From: Glaciecola sp. KUL10
GTDB taxonomy: Bacteria > Pseudomonadota > Gammaproteobacteria > Enterobacterales > Alteromonadaceae
Direction of reading: 5' to 3'
DNA length: 64,000 bases
Assembly: GCF_003203515.1 (NCBI RefSeq)
Contig: NZ_BGNG01000009.1
Location: forward strand, 62,001 to 126,000
In this document: positions 27,843 through 37,281 of the stretch, piece after piece
How the letters are laid out: each line of letters begins with the position of its first letter
Position numbering within the stretch: position 1 is the stretch's first letter
Notes under the pieces: model-generated
What the model saw: the letters and a program-made list of their open reading frames with translations, nothing else
Databases searched by the model: none
Told to the model about the DNA's origin: nothing
Made by a program: the position numbers and the translations under genes

Positions 27843-29888
27843 ATGTTTTCTGACTTAGGTTACGCCCTCTCTGCCGTTTCGTATATTGGCTTATTTTTTC
27901 TGCTTTCTGTTACAGGCGTAAAAGGTGGATTAAACAAAGTATTATTAGTTTTAGTTGCCATCACGGGGGCAGCTTGGTCTGCTCTGCACTTAAGTCTGTT
28001 TCATGGGATTCAAAACTTATCCGCCGTTCTTTTTTACGATTCGGTGAAGCTTTTTGTGTTTGTGACTTTTTCTCTTTCATGCCTCAAACATAAAAATGAT
28101 TCTGCTTTGTCATTTTTAGTAAGTCCTTTATCACTTTGCTTTTTAGGGCTAGCGACCATCCCATTTCTTCTTCTGTTTTTAATGCCGAGTTTCTTTTTAT
28201 GGATGTATGTTGCATTGATGATTGTTGCCTTATCCATTTTAATACTCATGGAAATGCTTTATCGACAATCAGCAGAACAGAAGTGGCAAATGAAACCATT
28301 GGTTTTCTTTTTTGGTGCACTGGCGCTGTTTGATTTTGTAACCTATGCAAACGCAAGTATGGTCTCACAACTTGGCATTAGCTACGTTCAAGCGCGAGGT
28401 TACATTTATCTTCTTACCTTGCCTTTTTTAGTCTTAGCGATAAGGCGAATTGATACTTGGGGCGTGTCAATTTATATCAGTAGGGATATAGTCTTGCACA
28501 GCTCGCTATTAATGTTAGCTGGCGCTTATTTGTTTGTGATGGCGCTGATTGGCTACTTGGTAAAGTATCTAGGCGGAGAGTGGAGTTATTCCTTACAGCT
28601 GATATTGATTGTGATGTCAGCATTATTGCTAGTTGCAGTATTTATTTCTGAGCAATTTAGAACCAAGCTTCGGGTGTTTATTGCCAAGCATTTCTATGCT
28701 AATCAGTTCGACTATCGCGTTGAGTGGGTGAAGTTAAGTAATTTATTATCTGACGAACCTCTCTCAGAAAACTATGTTTACGATGCCGCCTTGTCAGGTT
28801 TTATACAAGCGTTAGGGCTAAAGTCAGGCGCTTTATATCAATATAAAAATAGTGTTTTAACACCGCTTACTACAAAAGGCATGGCTCCCTTATTTATCGA
28901 CCTTAGCGCAAAGGAACAAAACGAATTACTGGCTTTTATTACAACGACTAGGTGGATAGTCGATACGCAAGAACTTAGGTACTTTCCTGCTCGCTATGAA
29001 GGTTTAGATACAATCAAACAGACTTTAAAAAAGGATGCAAATAAACTTTTTATACCGCTGTTCTATCAGCAGGAATTATGGGGAGTTGTCGAATTACAAA
29101 CAGAAGAAGCTAAAAAGCCATTTTTGAATTGGGAAGTGCGGGATTATATAAGTGCGGTCACAAGTCAGATATCAAACTACATATTTCACTATCAAAATGC
29201 ACAAGCGCTAGCAGAGAACGCACAGTTTGCAGCATTCAGTCGAATGTCAGCCTTCGTCCTTCATGATTTGAAAAATGTAATGGCACAAGTTGACCTTATT
29301 TTGACTAACGCGCAACAACATAAGCACAATCCAGAATTTATAGAAGACACCTTTGAAACACTCGAATATACTAAAATTCGAATAGGCAAAATGTTATCTC
29401 AGTTAACTGAAAAGAAAATTAGTCAGGGCGCGGGGATGAAGCAAGTCGAATTAAGTAAGCTAGTGCGTGAGGTGATTGATAAACAATGTCAAAACCTAAA
29501 ACCGATACCCAGGCTCACGGTGTTAAATGAAGTAAAGCTCACAATTGATTCCGAAAAAATGAGTAATGTAATGTATCATCTTATTAGCAATGCACAGCAA
29601 GCGACTCCAAACGATGGAGACGTCAATGTTTTGATAAAAAACGACGAAGTTTCTTCACAAAACCAAGCGTTTGCCGTTATACAAGTGCAGGATTCCGGTG
29701 AGGGAATGAGTAAGCAGTTTATAGCAGAGCGACTTTTCAAGCCGTTTGATACTACAAAGGGTAATACAGGAATGGGCATTGGAGCATACGACGCAAGACA
29801 TTTTGTTGAAGAAAATCAAGGTAGTATATCAGTCGAAAGTGAAGTCGATAACGGTAGTCAGTTTACAATAAAGTTGCCTATGAATTAG
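27843..29888 (+). CDS. prsK: PEP-CTERM system sensor histidine kinase PrsK
   Basis: Membrane histidine kinase of 681 residues, the typical size of PrsK. About eight hydrophobic helices fill residues 1-270. A GAF-like domain follows at about 300-450. Next comes the dimerisation segment with the unusual phospho-acceptor motif VLHDLKNVMAQ (His474) and then an HATPase domain (LISNAQQATPNDG, DSGEGMS, GMGIGAYDARHFV). PrsK works with the sigma-54 activator PrsR, encoded 13 bp downstream, in bacteria that have the exosortase XrtA/PEP-CTERM surface system and exopolysaccharide. No exosortase or PEP-CTERM protein is in this window. Confidence 0.9.
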   Translation: MFSDLGYALSAVSYIGLFFLLSVTGVKGGLNKVLLVLVAITGAAWSALHLSLFHGIQNLSAVLFYDSVKLFVFVTFSLSCLKHKNDSALSFLVSPLSLCFLGLATIPFLLLFLMPSFFLWMYVALMIVALSILILMEMLYRQSAEQKWQMKPLVFFFGALALFDFVTYANASMVSQLGISYVQARGYIYLLTLPFLVLAIRRIDTWGVSIYISRDIVLHSSLLMLAGAYLFVMALIGYLVKYLGGEWSYSLQLILIVMSALLLVAVFISEQFRTKLRVFIAKHFYANQFDYRVEWVKLSNLLSDEPLSENYVYDAALSGFIQALGLKSGALYQYKNSVLTPLTTKGMAPLFIDLSAKEQNELLAFITTTRWIVDTQELRYFPARYEGLDTIKQTLKKDANKLFIPLFYQQELWGVVELQTEEAKKPFLNWEVRDYISAVTSQISNYIFHYQNAQALAENAQFAAFSRMSAFVLHDLKNVMAQVDLILTNAQQHKHNPEFIEDTFETLEYTKIRIGKMLSQLTEKKISQGAGMKQVELSKLVREVIDKQCQNLKPIPRLTVLNEVKLTIDSEKMSNVMYHLISNAQQATPNDGDVNVLIKNDEVSSQNQAFAVIQVQDSGEGMSKQFIAERLFKPFDTTKGNTGMGIGAYDARHFVEENQGSISVESEVDNGSQFTIKLPMN

Positions 29889-29901
29889 TAAAAGGAAGCA
29901 C

Positions 29902-31260
29902 ATGAACAAAGTATTAGTCGTCGACGACGACTTGGGTATTCAAAAACAATTAAAGTGGGCGCTTAGCGATTTTGATGTCGTCTTTGCCAGTGATAGGCAA
30001 AGTACTATCAGCCAACTTCGCCGCTTCGAACCAAGTGTTGTGACACTTGATTTGGGTTTACCACCTGATCCAGATAATGCATCTGAAGGTCTACAAGCAC
30101 TCCAAGAAATTTTGTCGCTTGCACCATTAACCAAAGTTATTGTAGTGACGGGCAATAATGACAAAGATAATGCCCTTAAAGCTATTGCTATGGGGGCTTA
30201 TGATTTCTATCAAAAGCCTATTGATTCTGACACGATTAATATCCTTATCCAACGCGCCCTAAACTTGACGCGTCTGGAAAATGAAAATCGCCTCTTGAGT
30301 GCATCGAAGCCTTCCATGGGGCGGATTATAGGTAACAGTGAGGCAATCCAAGGAATTAGTCGAAAAGCAGAAAAAATTGCTTCTACTGATATTACTACTT
30401 TATTGCTCGGTGAAAGTGGAACGGGTAAAGAGGTATTTGCGCGAAGTATTCACGAGCACAGTCAACGCAAAGACAAGAGCTTTGTCGCTATTAACTGTGC
30501 TTCTATCCCCGAAAACTTATTAGAAAGTGAGTTATTTGGTTACGAAAAAGGCGCATTTACGGGCGCTAATAAGACGACAATTGGTAAGGTCGAAACAGCT
30601 AAAGGCGGTACGCTATTCTTAGATGAAATTGGTGATATGCCGCTAGGTCTTCAGGCCAAAATGTTAAGGTTTTTACAAGAGCGCGTAATAGAAAGAGTCG
30701 GTGGGCGATCAGAAATATCAGTTGACGTTCGTGTAATCTGCGCAACGCATAGAGATTTGCCTGGTATGGTCAAAGATGAAACGTTTCGTGAGGATTTGTA
30801 TTATCGTGTCGGTGAAATCAGCATCTTAATTCCGCCTCTTCGAGACCGTGATGAAGACGTTGTGCTTTTAGCCAGAACCTTTCTTAATCAATACAAAGAA
30901 GAATACGGAAACAAGGTCAAAGGCTTTAGTGACCAAGCGATAAAAGCCATGCTCGCTCATAAATGGCCAGGTAATATCAGGGAACTGCAGAATAAGCTTA
31001 AGTCTGCAGTTGTATTAGCTGAAGGTACTTTGATTGAAGCCGACGATTTAGGGCTTTCGTTATCAAATGATGAAACAGAACAAGTCACGCTTAATTTGCG
31101 TGAAGTTCGTGAATTAGCCGAAAGTAAAGCAATTAGACGTGCGTTTCATCAATCTGAGCAAAATATGTCAAGAACGGCAGAGTTGCTTGGGGTAACACGA
31201 CCAACACTATATGCGCTTATTGACAAATATCGTCTAGACGATTTGAAGAGTAGTAATTAA
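29902..31260 (+). CDS. prsR: PEP-CTERM system sigma-54 response regulator PrsR
   Basis: Response regulator of 452 residues. The receiver domain has phospho-acceptor Asp50 in [19 protein letters not shown], a segment specific to PrsR. The AAA+ domain has Walker A GESGTGKE at 170-177 and an intact GAFTGA sigma-54 contact loop at 217-222. The C-terminal Fis-type helix-turn-helix reads [20 protein letters not shown]. It should activate RpoN promoters once phosphorylated by PrsK. Work on other bacteria ties PrsK/PrsR and RpoN to PEP-CTERM proteins and biofilm or floc matrix. Its targets here must lie outside the window unless the neighbouring operons carry -24/-12 sites. Confidence 0.92.
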   Translation: MNKVLVVDDDLGIQKQLKWALSDFDVVFASDRQSTISQLRRFEPSVVTLDLGLPPDPDNASEGLQALQEILSLAPLTKVIVVTGNNDKDNALKAIAMGAYDFYQKPIDSDTINILIQRALNLTRLENENRLLSASKPSMGRIIGNSEAIQGISRKAEKIASTDITTLLLGESGTGKEVFARSIHEHSQRKDKSFVAINCASIPENLLESELFGYEKGAFTGANKTTIGKVETAKGGTLFLDEIGDMPLGLQAKMLRFLQERVIERVGGRSEISVDVRVICATHRDLPGMVKDETFREDLYYRVGEISILIPPLRDRDEDVVLLARTFLNQYKEEYGNKVKGFSDQAIKAMLAHKWPGNIRELQNKLKSAVVLAEGTLIEADDLGLSLSNDETEQVTLNLREVRELAESKAIRRAFHQSEQNMSRTAELLGVTRPTLYALIDKYRLDDLKSSN

Positions 31261-31332
31261 GCCAAACAATCATTCGAGTTTTCTGGCTTATTAGCTACAC
31301 TCTATTTTTTATTAAACACAAAGAGATATAAA

Positions 31333-32073
31333 ATGGCAGACATTGAGTTACCAAATCAAGAAGGCAAAACGGTTCCACAAGTAACTTGGCCGGTTCGCGC
31401 GGGTGATGAATGGAAAGAACTTTCGACAAAGCAAATTTTTGAAAACAGAAAAGTTATCTTGTTCTCGCTTCCAGGTGCATTTACACCGACTTGCTCTTCG
31501 ACGCATTTACCTCGTTACAATCAATTGGCGAGTACCTTTAAAAAACTCGGCGTTGATGAAATTTGCTGTATGTCAGTTAATGATACCTTTGTCATGAATG
31601 CTTGGTTAGCGGATCAAGAAGCTAGCAATATCACGGTCATTCCTGATGGTAACGGAACCTTCACAGATGCAATGCAGATGCTAGTTGATAAAAATGATAT
31701 TGGTTTTGGTAAACGATCGTGGCGTTACTCAATGTTGGTCGATAACGGCGTTATTGAGAAAATGTTTATTGAACCAAACGTACCAGGTGACCCGTTTGAA
31801 GTATCTGACGCGGATACCATGCTCAAGTATCTTGCGCCCGAGATGGCCGCCCCTCAAGAGGTCTCTTTGTTCACCAAGCCAGGTTGTCCGTTTTGTGTTA
31901 AGGCTAAGGCGATGCTGTCTGATGCCGGTTTTGAGTATGAAGAAATTGTACTTGGACAAGATGCAACTTTAACTTCCCTTAAGGCTGTTTCTGGCAGAGA
32001 AACTGTCCCTCAAGTCTTTATCGGTGGTAAACATATTGGTGGAAGTGACGATTTAGAAGCTTTTTTGAGCTAA
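31333..32073 (+). CDS. Peroxiredoxin-glutaredoxin fusion (hybrid Prx5)
   Basis: A 246-residue peroxidase with its own reductant domain. The N-terminal Prx5 domain (1-165) has peroxidatic Cys54 in PGAFTPTCSSTHL. The C-terminal glutaredoxin (about 175-246) has the redox pair Cys185/Cys188 in GCPFC and the glutathione-site residues TVPQVFIGG. Such hybrids in Haemophilus and Vibrio reduce peroxides with glutathione. AAGAGATATAAA precedes the ATG and the gene appears monocistronic. It is a natural candidate target for the OxyR-type regulator encoded at 21714, which is an inference. Confidence 0.95.
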   Translation: MADIELPNQEGKTVPQVTWPVRAGDEWKELSTKQIFENRKVILFSLPGAFTPTCSSTHLPRYNQLASTFKKLGVDEICCMSVNDTFVMNAWLADQEASNITVIPDGNGTFTDAMQMLVDKNDIGFGKRSWRYSMLVDNGVIEKMFIEPNVPGDPFEVSDADTMLKYLAPEMAAPQEVSLFTKPGCPFCVKAKAMLSDAGFEYEEIVLGQDATLTSLKAVSGRETVPQVFIGGKHIGGSDDLEAFLS

Positions 32074-32139
32074 ATCAGTACCCGCTATTTCTTCAGCACG
32101 GCATGTGTCATTGTCGTGCTTTTCGATAAGGAAAACGCC

Positions 32140-33204
32140 TTGAAACTATCTGTATTAACGACACTTTTGGTTGTGTTTGCTTTTGTACTCTCATTTTCAT
32201 CACATGGTGAATCAAATAACGAGTCAATGCAAAGAGCAGTTTTCAATGACGGCTTTAAAGCATTATACAAGACTGAACTTGGCAGCATTCAAGCCTGCAC
32301 TAAACAGATATCGGGAGAACTGAAAGTTTGTTCTAAAGTGTTGAAAAATGAAGGTAATGCTCCTTATGTTTTATATGCTGATAACTCAAAAGCGACAGTT
32401 GTACTTTTTCATGGCTTAAGCGACTCCCCCTTTTTTCTACGGTCTATCGCAGAGCACCTGCAACGACAAGGCTTTACGAGCATTGTGGGCTTAACGCCAG
32501 GTCACGGAAAATTCGATGCGGATGCTGATATGGAAGATCCTCATCTAAAACAACGTTGGTTAACTCACTCTCAAACACTAATTAATTTGGCGAAACAGTT
32601 GGGTGAACCTCTATTTATTGGTGGGTTTTCAACTGGTGGAGCTTTTGCTACTCATTACATGCTGAACAATCCAGATGATGTTGCCGGTTTGCTATTGTTT
32701 TCTGGCGCGCTTCAGTTGGCTGACAATGCCGAGTCAATGTCAAAAGTTTGGGGGATTAAATGGGTAGCGAAGTGGTTTGACGGAGAATATCAAAGTCAGG
32801 GGCCGAATCCATACAAGTATCCTGGAGTAGGCTTGTATAGCGCTTTGGTTTTAATGGATGTAATTAACGATATTCGCGACTTAATCGACCTCAAAAATCA
32901 GGATAATAGTGCGCTAAACGTCCCTATTTATGCCGCTCATTCCGCCTCCGATAAAACAACCTTGATTGAAGGAGTTGAATACTTGATGGAGAATGTGAGC
33001 GGTGAGCACAGTCTATTTAAAGTCGATGAGAGCTATGAACTATGCCATGCTGATCTTCCCATATCTTCAATTCAAATCGTAGCGATGAAGTTTAATAAAT
33101 CAATGGTCAAGGAATACGAAAAATGTGCGATACCGGAAGCTAACCCCTTACATAGAAATATGCTCAACATGATGATGTACTTCTTGAATAGGCATACTAG
33201 CTAA
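32140..33204 (+). CDS. Exported alpha/beta hydrolase
   Basis: Serine hydrolase of 354 residues. I chose the TTG at 32140, which follows AAGGAAAACGCC and opens a clean signal peptide (KLSVLTTLLVVFAFVLSF); a GTG 24 bp upstream would bury it. The fold shows VVLFHGLSDSPFFL (oxyanion-hole region), the nucleophile Ser164 in GGFSTGGAFA, a probable acid Asp in HSASDKTT and a candidate His in ELCHADLP. The substrate is unknown; esterase or lipase activity in the periplasm is the general expectation. Four cysteines suggest disulfides in the mature protein. It is convergent with the dipeptidase gene, with only 16 bp between them and no visible terminator. Confidence 0.82.
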   Translation: MKLSVLTTLLVVFAFVLSFSSHGESNNESMQRAVFNDGFKALYKTELGSIQACTKQISGELKVCSKVLKNEGNAPYVLYADNSKATVVLFHGLSDSPFFLRSIAEHLQRQGFTSIVGLTPGHGKFDADADMEDPHLKQRWLTHSQTLINLAKQLGEPLFIGGFSTGGAFATHYMLNNPDDVAGLLLFSGALQLADNAESMSKVWGIKWVAKWFDGEYQSQGPNPYKYPGVGLYSALVLMDVINDIRDLIDLKNQDNSALNVPIYAAHSASDKTTLIEGVEYLMENVSGEHSLFKVDESYELCHADLPISSIQIVAMKFNKSMVKEYEKCAIPEANPLHRNMLNMMMYFLNRHTS

Positions 33205-33220
33205 GCCTGGTTACGATGAT

Positions 33221-34429
33221 TCATGGGCGGTCTGCAAATGCTTCAACCGCTTTCCACACGCGCAATGCATTTCCGCTTAAAATGAGTTTGATGTCTGTTT
33301 CACTATACCCACGCGCTAACAAACCTTCTACTAAATTTGGAAACGTAGAAACGTCTTTAAGTCCAACAGGCAACGAGTCTCCCACGCCGTCATAATCTGA
33401 ACCAATCCCAACATGCTCAATACCTACAAGTGCGACGACATGGTCAATATGATCAAGTACTGTCTCTAAAGTAGCAAAGGGATAAGGGCTGTCTTCATTA
33501 TACTTAGTAATAAAGTCTTTAACTTCTCTACTATCAGCACCAAACACTGATGCTAAGTCGTTAGCTTGTTTAGTTCTTTCATCTCGCCATTTGCGAGCAA
33601 TACCGCTAACAAAACCTGAACCGAAGTTGATCATAATCACGCCATCGTGCTCTGCCAGCTTTTTTATCATCTCGTCATCCATGTTTCTTTCAAATCCGGG
33701 GGTGAATTTTCGAATAGAGGAGTGAGAAGCAAACACAGGGGCTTGGCTTAACTCAACAGCTTGATAAAACGCTGCATCTGAAACATGAGAAATATCGACA
33801 ATAATACCTAAGGAGTTCATTTCTTTGATCATTTCTTTACCAAACGGGCTCAAACCATTCCATTGCCGCCTAAGATCATATGAAGAGTCACTGATGTGGT
33901 TGCTTTGGCTATGAGCAAGTGTGATGTAACGAATTCCTCGGTCATAAAAATGTTTTAGCGTATCGAGACTTCCTTGCACAGGTGAGCCATTTTCCATACC
34001 CATTGGTAAAGAAATTTTACCAGCTTTAAAGTGCTGCTCGACATCTGTTACCCTGTAAGCTATCGCAAATTTATCTGGCGCCCTAGCGACGATAGCCTCT
34101 ACGGAATCAATTAGTTGGTCCGCCAACTTGGTTGATTGAGGAGAGTTATCAAGGCTCGCGGGCACATAAATCGACATAAAAGGTGCATTTAAGCCCCCCT
34201 TAACTGCACGAGGATAGTCAAAATCTCCGCCTTTTGTCGCTTTTGTTACATCCACCCATTTATTGTTAACTCGATAGGGCACATCTATATGACCATCTAA
34301 AATGATAGTGTCTTGTGCGATCCTATTGGCTTTTTCTTTGATTGTTTCTTGTTCTTTAACAGTCGCAGTACAGGCGCTTAAAGCCAAAAACGAGCATATT
34401 AAAAACACAATCTTCTTTTTCTCTATCAC
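33221..34429 (-). CDS. Membrane dipeptidase (peptidase M19), lipoprotein
   Basis: Zinc dipeptidase of the renal dipeptidase family, 402 residues. The signal peptide ends in a lipobox LSAC, so it is anchored in the envelope. Metal-site motifs are ILDGHIDVP near residue 43, VDISHVSDAAF and SHSSIRKF in the middle, and GIGSDYDGVGD toward the C-terminus. The start is GTG at 34429 preceded by GGGAT. Enzymes of this family cleave dipeptides, including ones with a D-residue. The in vivo substrate here is unknown; peptidoglycan or medium dipeptides are possible. Confidence 0.9.
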   Translation of the reverse strand: MIEKKKIVFLICSFLALSACTATVKEQETIKEKANRIAQDTIILDGHIDVPYRVNNKWVDVTKATKGGDFDYPRAVKGGLNAPFMSIYVPASLDNSPQSTKLADQLIDSVEAIVARAPDKFAIAYRVTDVEQHFKAGKISLPMGMENGSPVQGSLDTLKHFYDRGIRYITLAHSQSNHISDSSYDLRRQWNGLSPFGKEMIKEMNSLGIIVDISHVSDAAFYQAVELSQAPVFASHSSIRKFTPGFERNMDDEMIKKLAEHDGVIMINFGSGFVSGIARKWRDERTKQANDLASVFGADSREVKDFITKYNEDSPYPFATLETVLDHIDHVVALVGIEHVGIGSDYDGVGDSLPVGLKDVSTFPNLVEGLLARGYSETDIKLILSGNALRVWKAVEAFADRP

Positions 34430-34727
34430 TGAGTTATCCCTGGTCTTATTTAGTCGTATTTATTGTGAACAACTTTTATAAAAATTTTTATATTTTTAAC
34501 TGATCTTACCCTTGAAAAAACTACTTAAGCTACCACTTCATAGTTGTTAAATAAAAGTTACAGGATGACGCCACCCCTTTTTTCGGTATAATCTGTTTAG
34601 CTTTGGTTTTCCAATTTTCGACTTATTTATTGTTGAACAATAAATAAGCTTTACCAAATATAAAACAAACGCGCAGGAAAGTCGCGATGCTTTATATTTT
34701 TCTAAATTACAGAGAAGTAAATACAAC
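34430..34727. other. Regulatory region upstream of the SapC-family gene
   Basis: The 298 bp between the divergent dipeptidase and sapC genes hold no supported ORF. A candidate promoter for sapC has ATGACG at 34565-34570, a 16-bp spacer and a perfect TATAAT at 34587-34592. A long palindrome lies about 30 bp downstream of it. The left part is AT-rich without clear structure. Confidence 0.6.
34622..34648. repeat. Perfect 13+1+13 bp palindrome, candidate operator
   Basis: CTTATTTATTGTT at 34622-34634 and AACAATAAATAAG at 34636-34648 are exact reverse complements around a single G. It lies 79 bp upstream of the SapC ATG, past a candidate TATAAT. No T-run follows, so it is not a standard terminator. 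A dimeric repressor site or a leader RNA hairpin are both possible. Confidence 0.75.
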
Positions 34728-35486
34728 ATGGCCATCAATTATATCCCCCTTGATAAAGACAAGCACAGTGCACTAAAGGTGCTTCCGAAAGTTAGTTTTG
34801 AATACGCTAAAGACACACACTTAGCCGCTGCAACTATCAGAGAGTTTGCACAACTTGCGACTACAATGCCTATCTTCTTTATCGAAGATCCCAACACAAA
34901 AAATACACATACAGTTGCAATGTTAGGTATCGAGCAAAGCAAAAACTTATTTTGGGCTGATGACAAATGGCAGGGGCCGCATGTGCCCTTGAATATCCAG
35001 CGTTACCCGTTCGATATTCGCCCAGATGGTGACAAACTAGGTGTATTTATCGACGAAAACAGTGACATGATTGGCGAGCAAGGTGAAACTTTGTTTACTA
35101 AAGAAGGTGAAGCATCAGAATTCTTAAAGAATCGTCAGCAGTTTTTGGCTGAACTGGCAAATAGCGAAATGCTAAACCAACGTTTTATAGCCAAAATTGT
35201 TGAGCTTGAATTACTTGAAGAAGTACAGATTGGTATTCAATATGAAAGTGGTCAAAGCCGCAATATTACTGGTATAAATGCAGTAAGCGAGAAAAAACTA
35301 CACGCATTGTCCGATGAAGTGATACTCGATTTGCACAAGCAGGGTTTCCTTGGCGCTATTTATGCAATGCTTCTGTCTTTAGGTCAGTTGAATCGTTTAG
35401 TTGAGTTGTCGGTTAAAACAGACATGCCTGTTCGTTCTTTACAATTGCGTCCTGCGCAGGTGCAACAGAATGCTCAACCTGCATAA
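34728..35486 (+). CDS. SapC-family protein
   Basis: A 252-residue protein of the SapC family, named after an S-layer-linked gene of Campylobacter; the biochemical role is unknown. Family features are the central WQGPHVPLNIQRYPFDIRP block, the acidic VFIDENSDM segment and the C-terminal helical region. There is no signal peptide or membrane helix. In marine bacteria SapC genes often sit beside TonB-dependent receptors and tryptophan halogenase-like genes; here it is alone, with its own promoter region and terminator. Regulation through the upstream palindrome is likely. Confidence 0.85.
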   Translation: MAINYIPLDKDKHSALKVLPKVSFEYAKDTHLAAATIREFAQLATTMPIFFIEDPNTKNTHTVAMLGIEQSKNLFWADDKWQGPHVPLNIQRYPFDIRPDGDKLGVFIDENSDMIGEQGETLFTKEGEASEFLKNRQQFLAELANSEMLNQRFIAKIVELELLEEVQIGIQYESGQSRNITGINAVSEKKLHALSDEVILDLHKQGFLGAIYAMLLSLGQLNRLVELSVKTDMPVRSLQLRPAQVQQNAQPA

Positions 35487-35511
35487 TTAATCAGGTTTAT
35501 ATGTTAATACT

Positions 35512-35537
35512 AAAGCCACCCAATGGGTGGTTTTTTC
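35512..35537 (+). terminator. Rho-independent terminator after the SapC-family gene
   Basis: GCCACCC at 35515-35521 pairs with GGGTGGT at 35525-35531 around AAT and is followed by a run of T. It lies 28 bp past the stop codon. Confidence 0.85.
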
Positions 35538-35743
35538 TTTCCCCCTATACCTTACATTTCCATCTCTCTTCCAGCGTCACCATTTAATATGCCTTTTTTG
35601 CAACATGCTTCTTTGCAGACCCGAGAAACATGACCTGTTAGTTTAATTTCGATTAAACAGTTAGTTAGGCTCAACTATTAAGCTTTTGTATCTGCCTCAT
35701 AAAATACTCGTCGAACAAAATTAGCAAAAAGTCGTAAATAAAC

Positions 35744-35771
35744 TTGACAGTGGGGCATAAGGGTACATAAA
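35744..35771 (+). promoter_or_regulatory. Sigma-70 promoter of the dcw cluster
   Basis: A perfect -35 TTGACA at 35744-35749 is followed by a 16-bp spacer and CATAAA at 35766-35771, matching 4 of 6 bases of the -10 consensus. Initiation near 35778 would place the start at the first MraZ box, which suits repression by MraZ. Confidence 0.65.
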
Positions 35772-35777
35772 CTACAA

Positions 35778-35807
35778 AAAGTGGGTCAAAGTGGCGAAAA
35801 GTGGTTT
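35778..35807 (+). promoter_or_regulatory. MraZ operator: three tandem 10-bp boxes
   Basis: AAAGTGGGTC, AAAGTGGCGA and AAAGTGGTTT follow one another with no gap, an exact 10-bp period. GTGG-containing direct repeats at this spacing upstream of mraZ are the known binding sites of the MraZ regulator. They lie 80-110 bp before the mraZ ATG, at or just past the promoter start. Confidence 0.9.
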
Positions 35808-35887
35808 TCGTTCAATATAACCAGCTAAACAGAAAAATAAAAATAACTATGAGCTAACAAGATCAATAACATAATAGGCTAGGGGAA

Positions 35888-36346
35888 ATGTTCCGCGGCG
35901 CTAACGCAATCAATCTAGACAGCAAAGGTCGTCTAACGATACCAACGAAGTATCGCCAAACGCTGATGGATGATTGTCAGGGACAACTGGTATGTACTAT
36001 TGATACGTTACAAAACTGTTTGCTACTTTACCCACTTCCCGAATGGGAAGAAATCGAACTTAAACTTCGCAAATTATCTAGCACAAATCCTCACGAAAGA
36101 AGACTACAACGTTTGCTACTTGGTTATGCAATGGAAGGCGAAATGGACAAGAGTGGCCGAATACTCCTTGCACCAACGCTTCGTCAACATGCCAACTTAG
36201 AAAAACCTATCATGCTGGTTGGACAGTTGAATAAATTTGAAATTTGGGATGCCGCTGAATGGCAGAAACAAATTGACGAAGACATTGCAACCGAAAAGCG
36301 CGGCGACTTTGAACTCACCGAGCGTTTGCTGGACTTCTCACTATGA
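35888..36346 (+). CDS. mraZ: Transcriptional regulator MraZ
   Basis: AbrB-like, ring-forming DNA-binding protein of 152 residues (E. coli 152) that represses its own dcw operon. It begins [19 protein letters not shown], the first of two swapped-hairpin repeats; the second is seen at [20 protein letters not shown]. It is the first gene of the cluster, with matching operator boxes upstream. A GGGGAA ribosome site precedes the ATG. Its stop overlaps the rsmH start by 4 bp (ATGA). Confidence 0.97.
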   Translation: MFRGANAINLDSKGRLTIPTKYRQTLMDDCQGQLVCTIDTLQNCLLLYPLPEWEEIELKLRKLSSTNPHERRLQRLLLGYAMEGEMDKSGRILLAPTLRQHANLEKPIMLVGQLNKFEIWDAAEWQKQIDEDIATEKRGDFELTERLLDFSL

Positions 36347-37281
36347 CCTCTCAGACATTCACACATCAACCGGTTTTACTTAATGAGACGGTTGAGGGGC
36401 TCAATATTCGTGCCGATGGAATTTACGTAGACGCAACGTTTGGTCGTGGCGGGCACAGTTTCGAAATATTAAAACGACTTTCTAATAAAGGGCGTTTAAT
36501 TGCACTGGATAGAGACTTGACTGCGATTGAAGCCGCCGCTCGATTTAGGGACGACCCAAGGTTTGAGATTCATCACACCCCCTTTGCAAATATTGAGTCG
36601 GTGCTAACTGGGCTTGGTCTTAAACACAAGGTCGACGGCATTTTAATGGACATTGGTGTATCTTCCCCCCAATTGGACGACTCATCAAGAGGATTTAGTT
36701 TTCAGAAAGACGGTCCTTTAGACATGCGCATGGATACATCATCTGGAATCAGCGCAGCGCAGTGGCTCAACACAGCGGAACTTGACGATATTACACATGT
36801 CTTAAAGACTTACGGTGAAGAAAAATTTGGGAAAAGAATAGCAACGGCGGTTGTCGAATTCAGGGCGAACCAGCCTATCAAAACGACACAAGAGTTTGTT
36901 GATATTATTGATAAAGCAATGCCAGTAAAAGGTAAGCATAAGCATCCAGCAACACGCAGTTTTCAAGGTGTAAGGATTTTTATCAACGGCGAAATTGAAC
37001 AGTTGGAGCAGGGGCTTCAAGGGGGAACCAATTGTCTTGCTCCCAATGGTCGATTAGCCATTATCAGCTTTCACTCACTCGAAGATCGCATTGTTAAACG
37101 TTTTATAAAATCGCAAAGCAGCGGGTTAAAAGTGCCTGCAGGTTTGCCTATTCCACAGTCTGAGATTGATGCTTCAAAAGTACTCAAGCCACTCAGCCGC
37201 GCTATTAAACCGTCACAAGACGAAATCGCAGTCAACCCTCGATCGCGAAGTTCTGTGCTTAGAATCGCGGCAAAGCTGTGA
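36343..37281 (+). CDS. rsmH: 16S rRNA (cytosine-1402-N4)-methyltransferase RsmH (MraW)
   Basis: SAM-dependent methylation of C1402 in the ribosomal P site. At 312 residues it is near E. coli (313). The SAM site reads [16 protein letters not shown] near residue 28, with [19 protein letters not shown] in the middle and [15 protein letters not shown] toward the end. It overlaps mraZ by 4 bp and ftsL by 4 bp (GTGA), so it is translationally coupled in the dcw operon. Confidence 0.97.
   Translation: MTSQTFTHQPVLLNETVEGLNIRADGIYVDATFGRGGHSFEILKRLSNKGRLIALDRDLTAIEAAARFRDDPRFEIHHTPFANIESVLTGLGLKHKVDGILMDIGVSSPQLDDSSRGFSFQKDGPLDMRMDTSSGISAAQWLNTAELDDITHVLKTYGEEKFGKRIATAVVEFRANQPIKTTQEFVDIIDKAMPVKGKHKHPATRSFQGVRIFINGEIEQLEQGLQGGTNCLAPNGRLAIISFHSLEDRIVKRFIKSQSSGLKVPAGLPIPQSEIDASKVLKPLSRAIKPSQDEIAVNPRSRSSVLRIAAKL

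Larger units (their letters stand above)
35487..35887. other. Intergenic region between sapC and mraZ
   Basis: This 401-bp gene-free stretch contains the sapC terminator, a small hairpin with a TTCG loop (GTTTAAT at 35641-35647 with ATTAAAC at 35652-35658), and at the right end the mraZ promoter and MraZ boxes. The part from about 35540 to 35640 shows nothing I can name. Confidence 0.7.

Noticed and set aside
34547-34738. 63-residue ORF on the minus strand upstream of sapC
   Set aside because: It covers the promoter and the palindrome, has an AT-driven composition, and shows no family motif.
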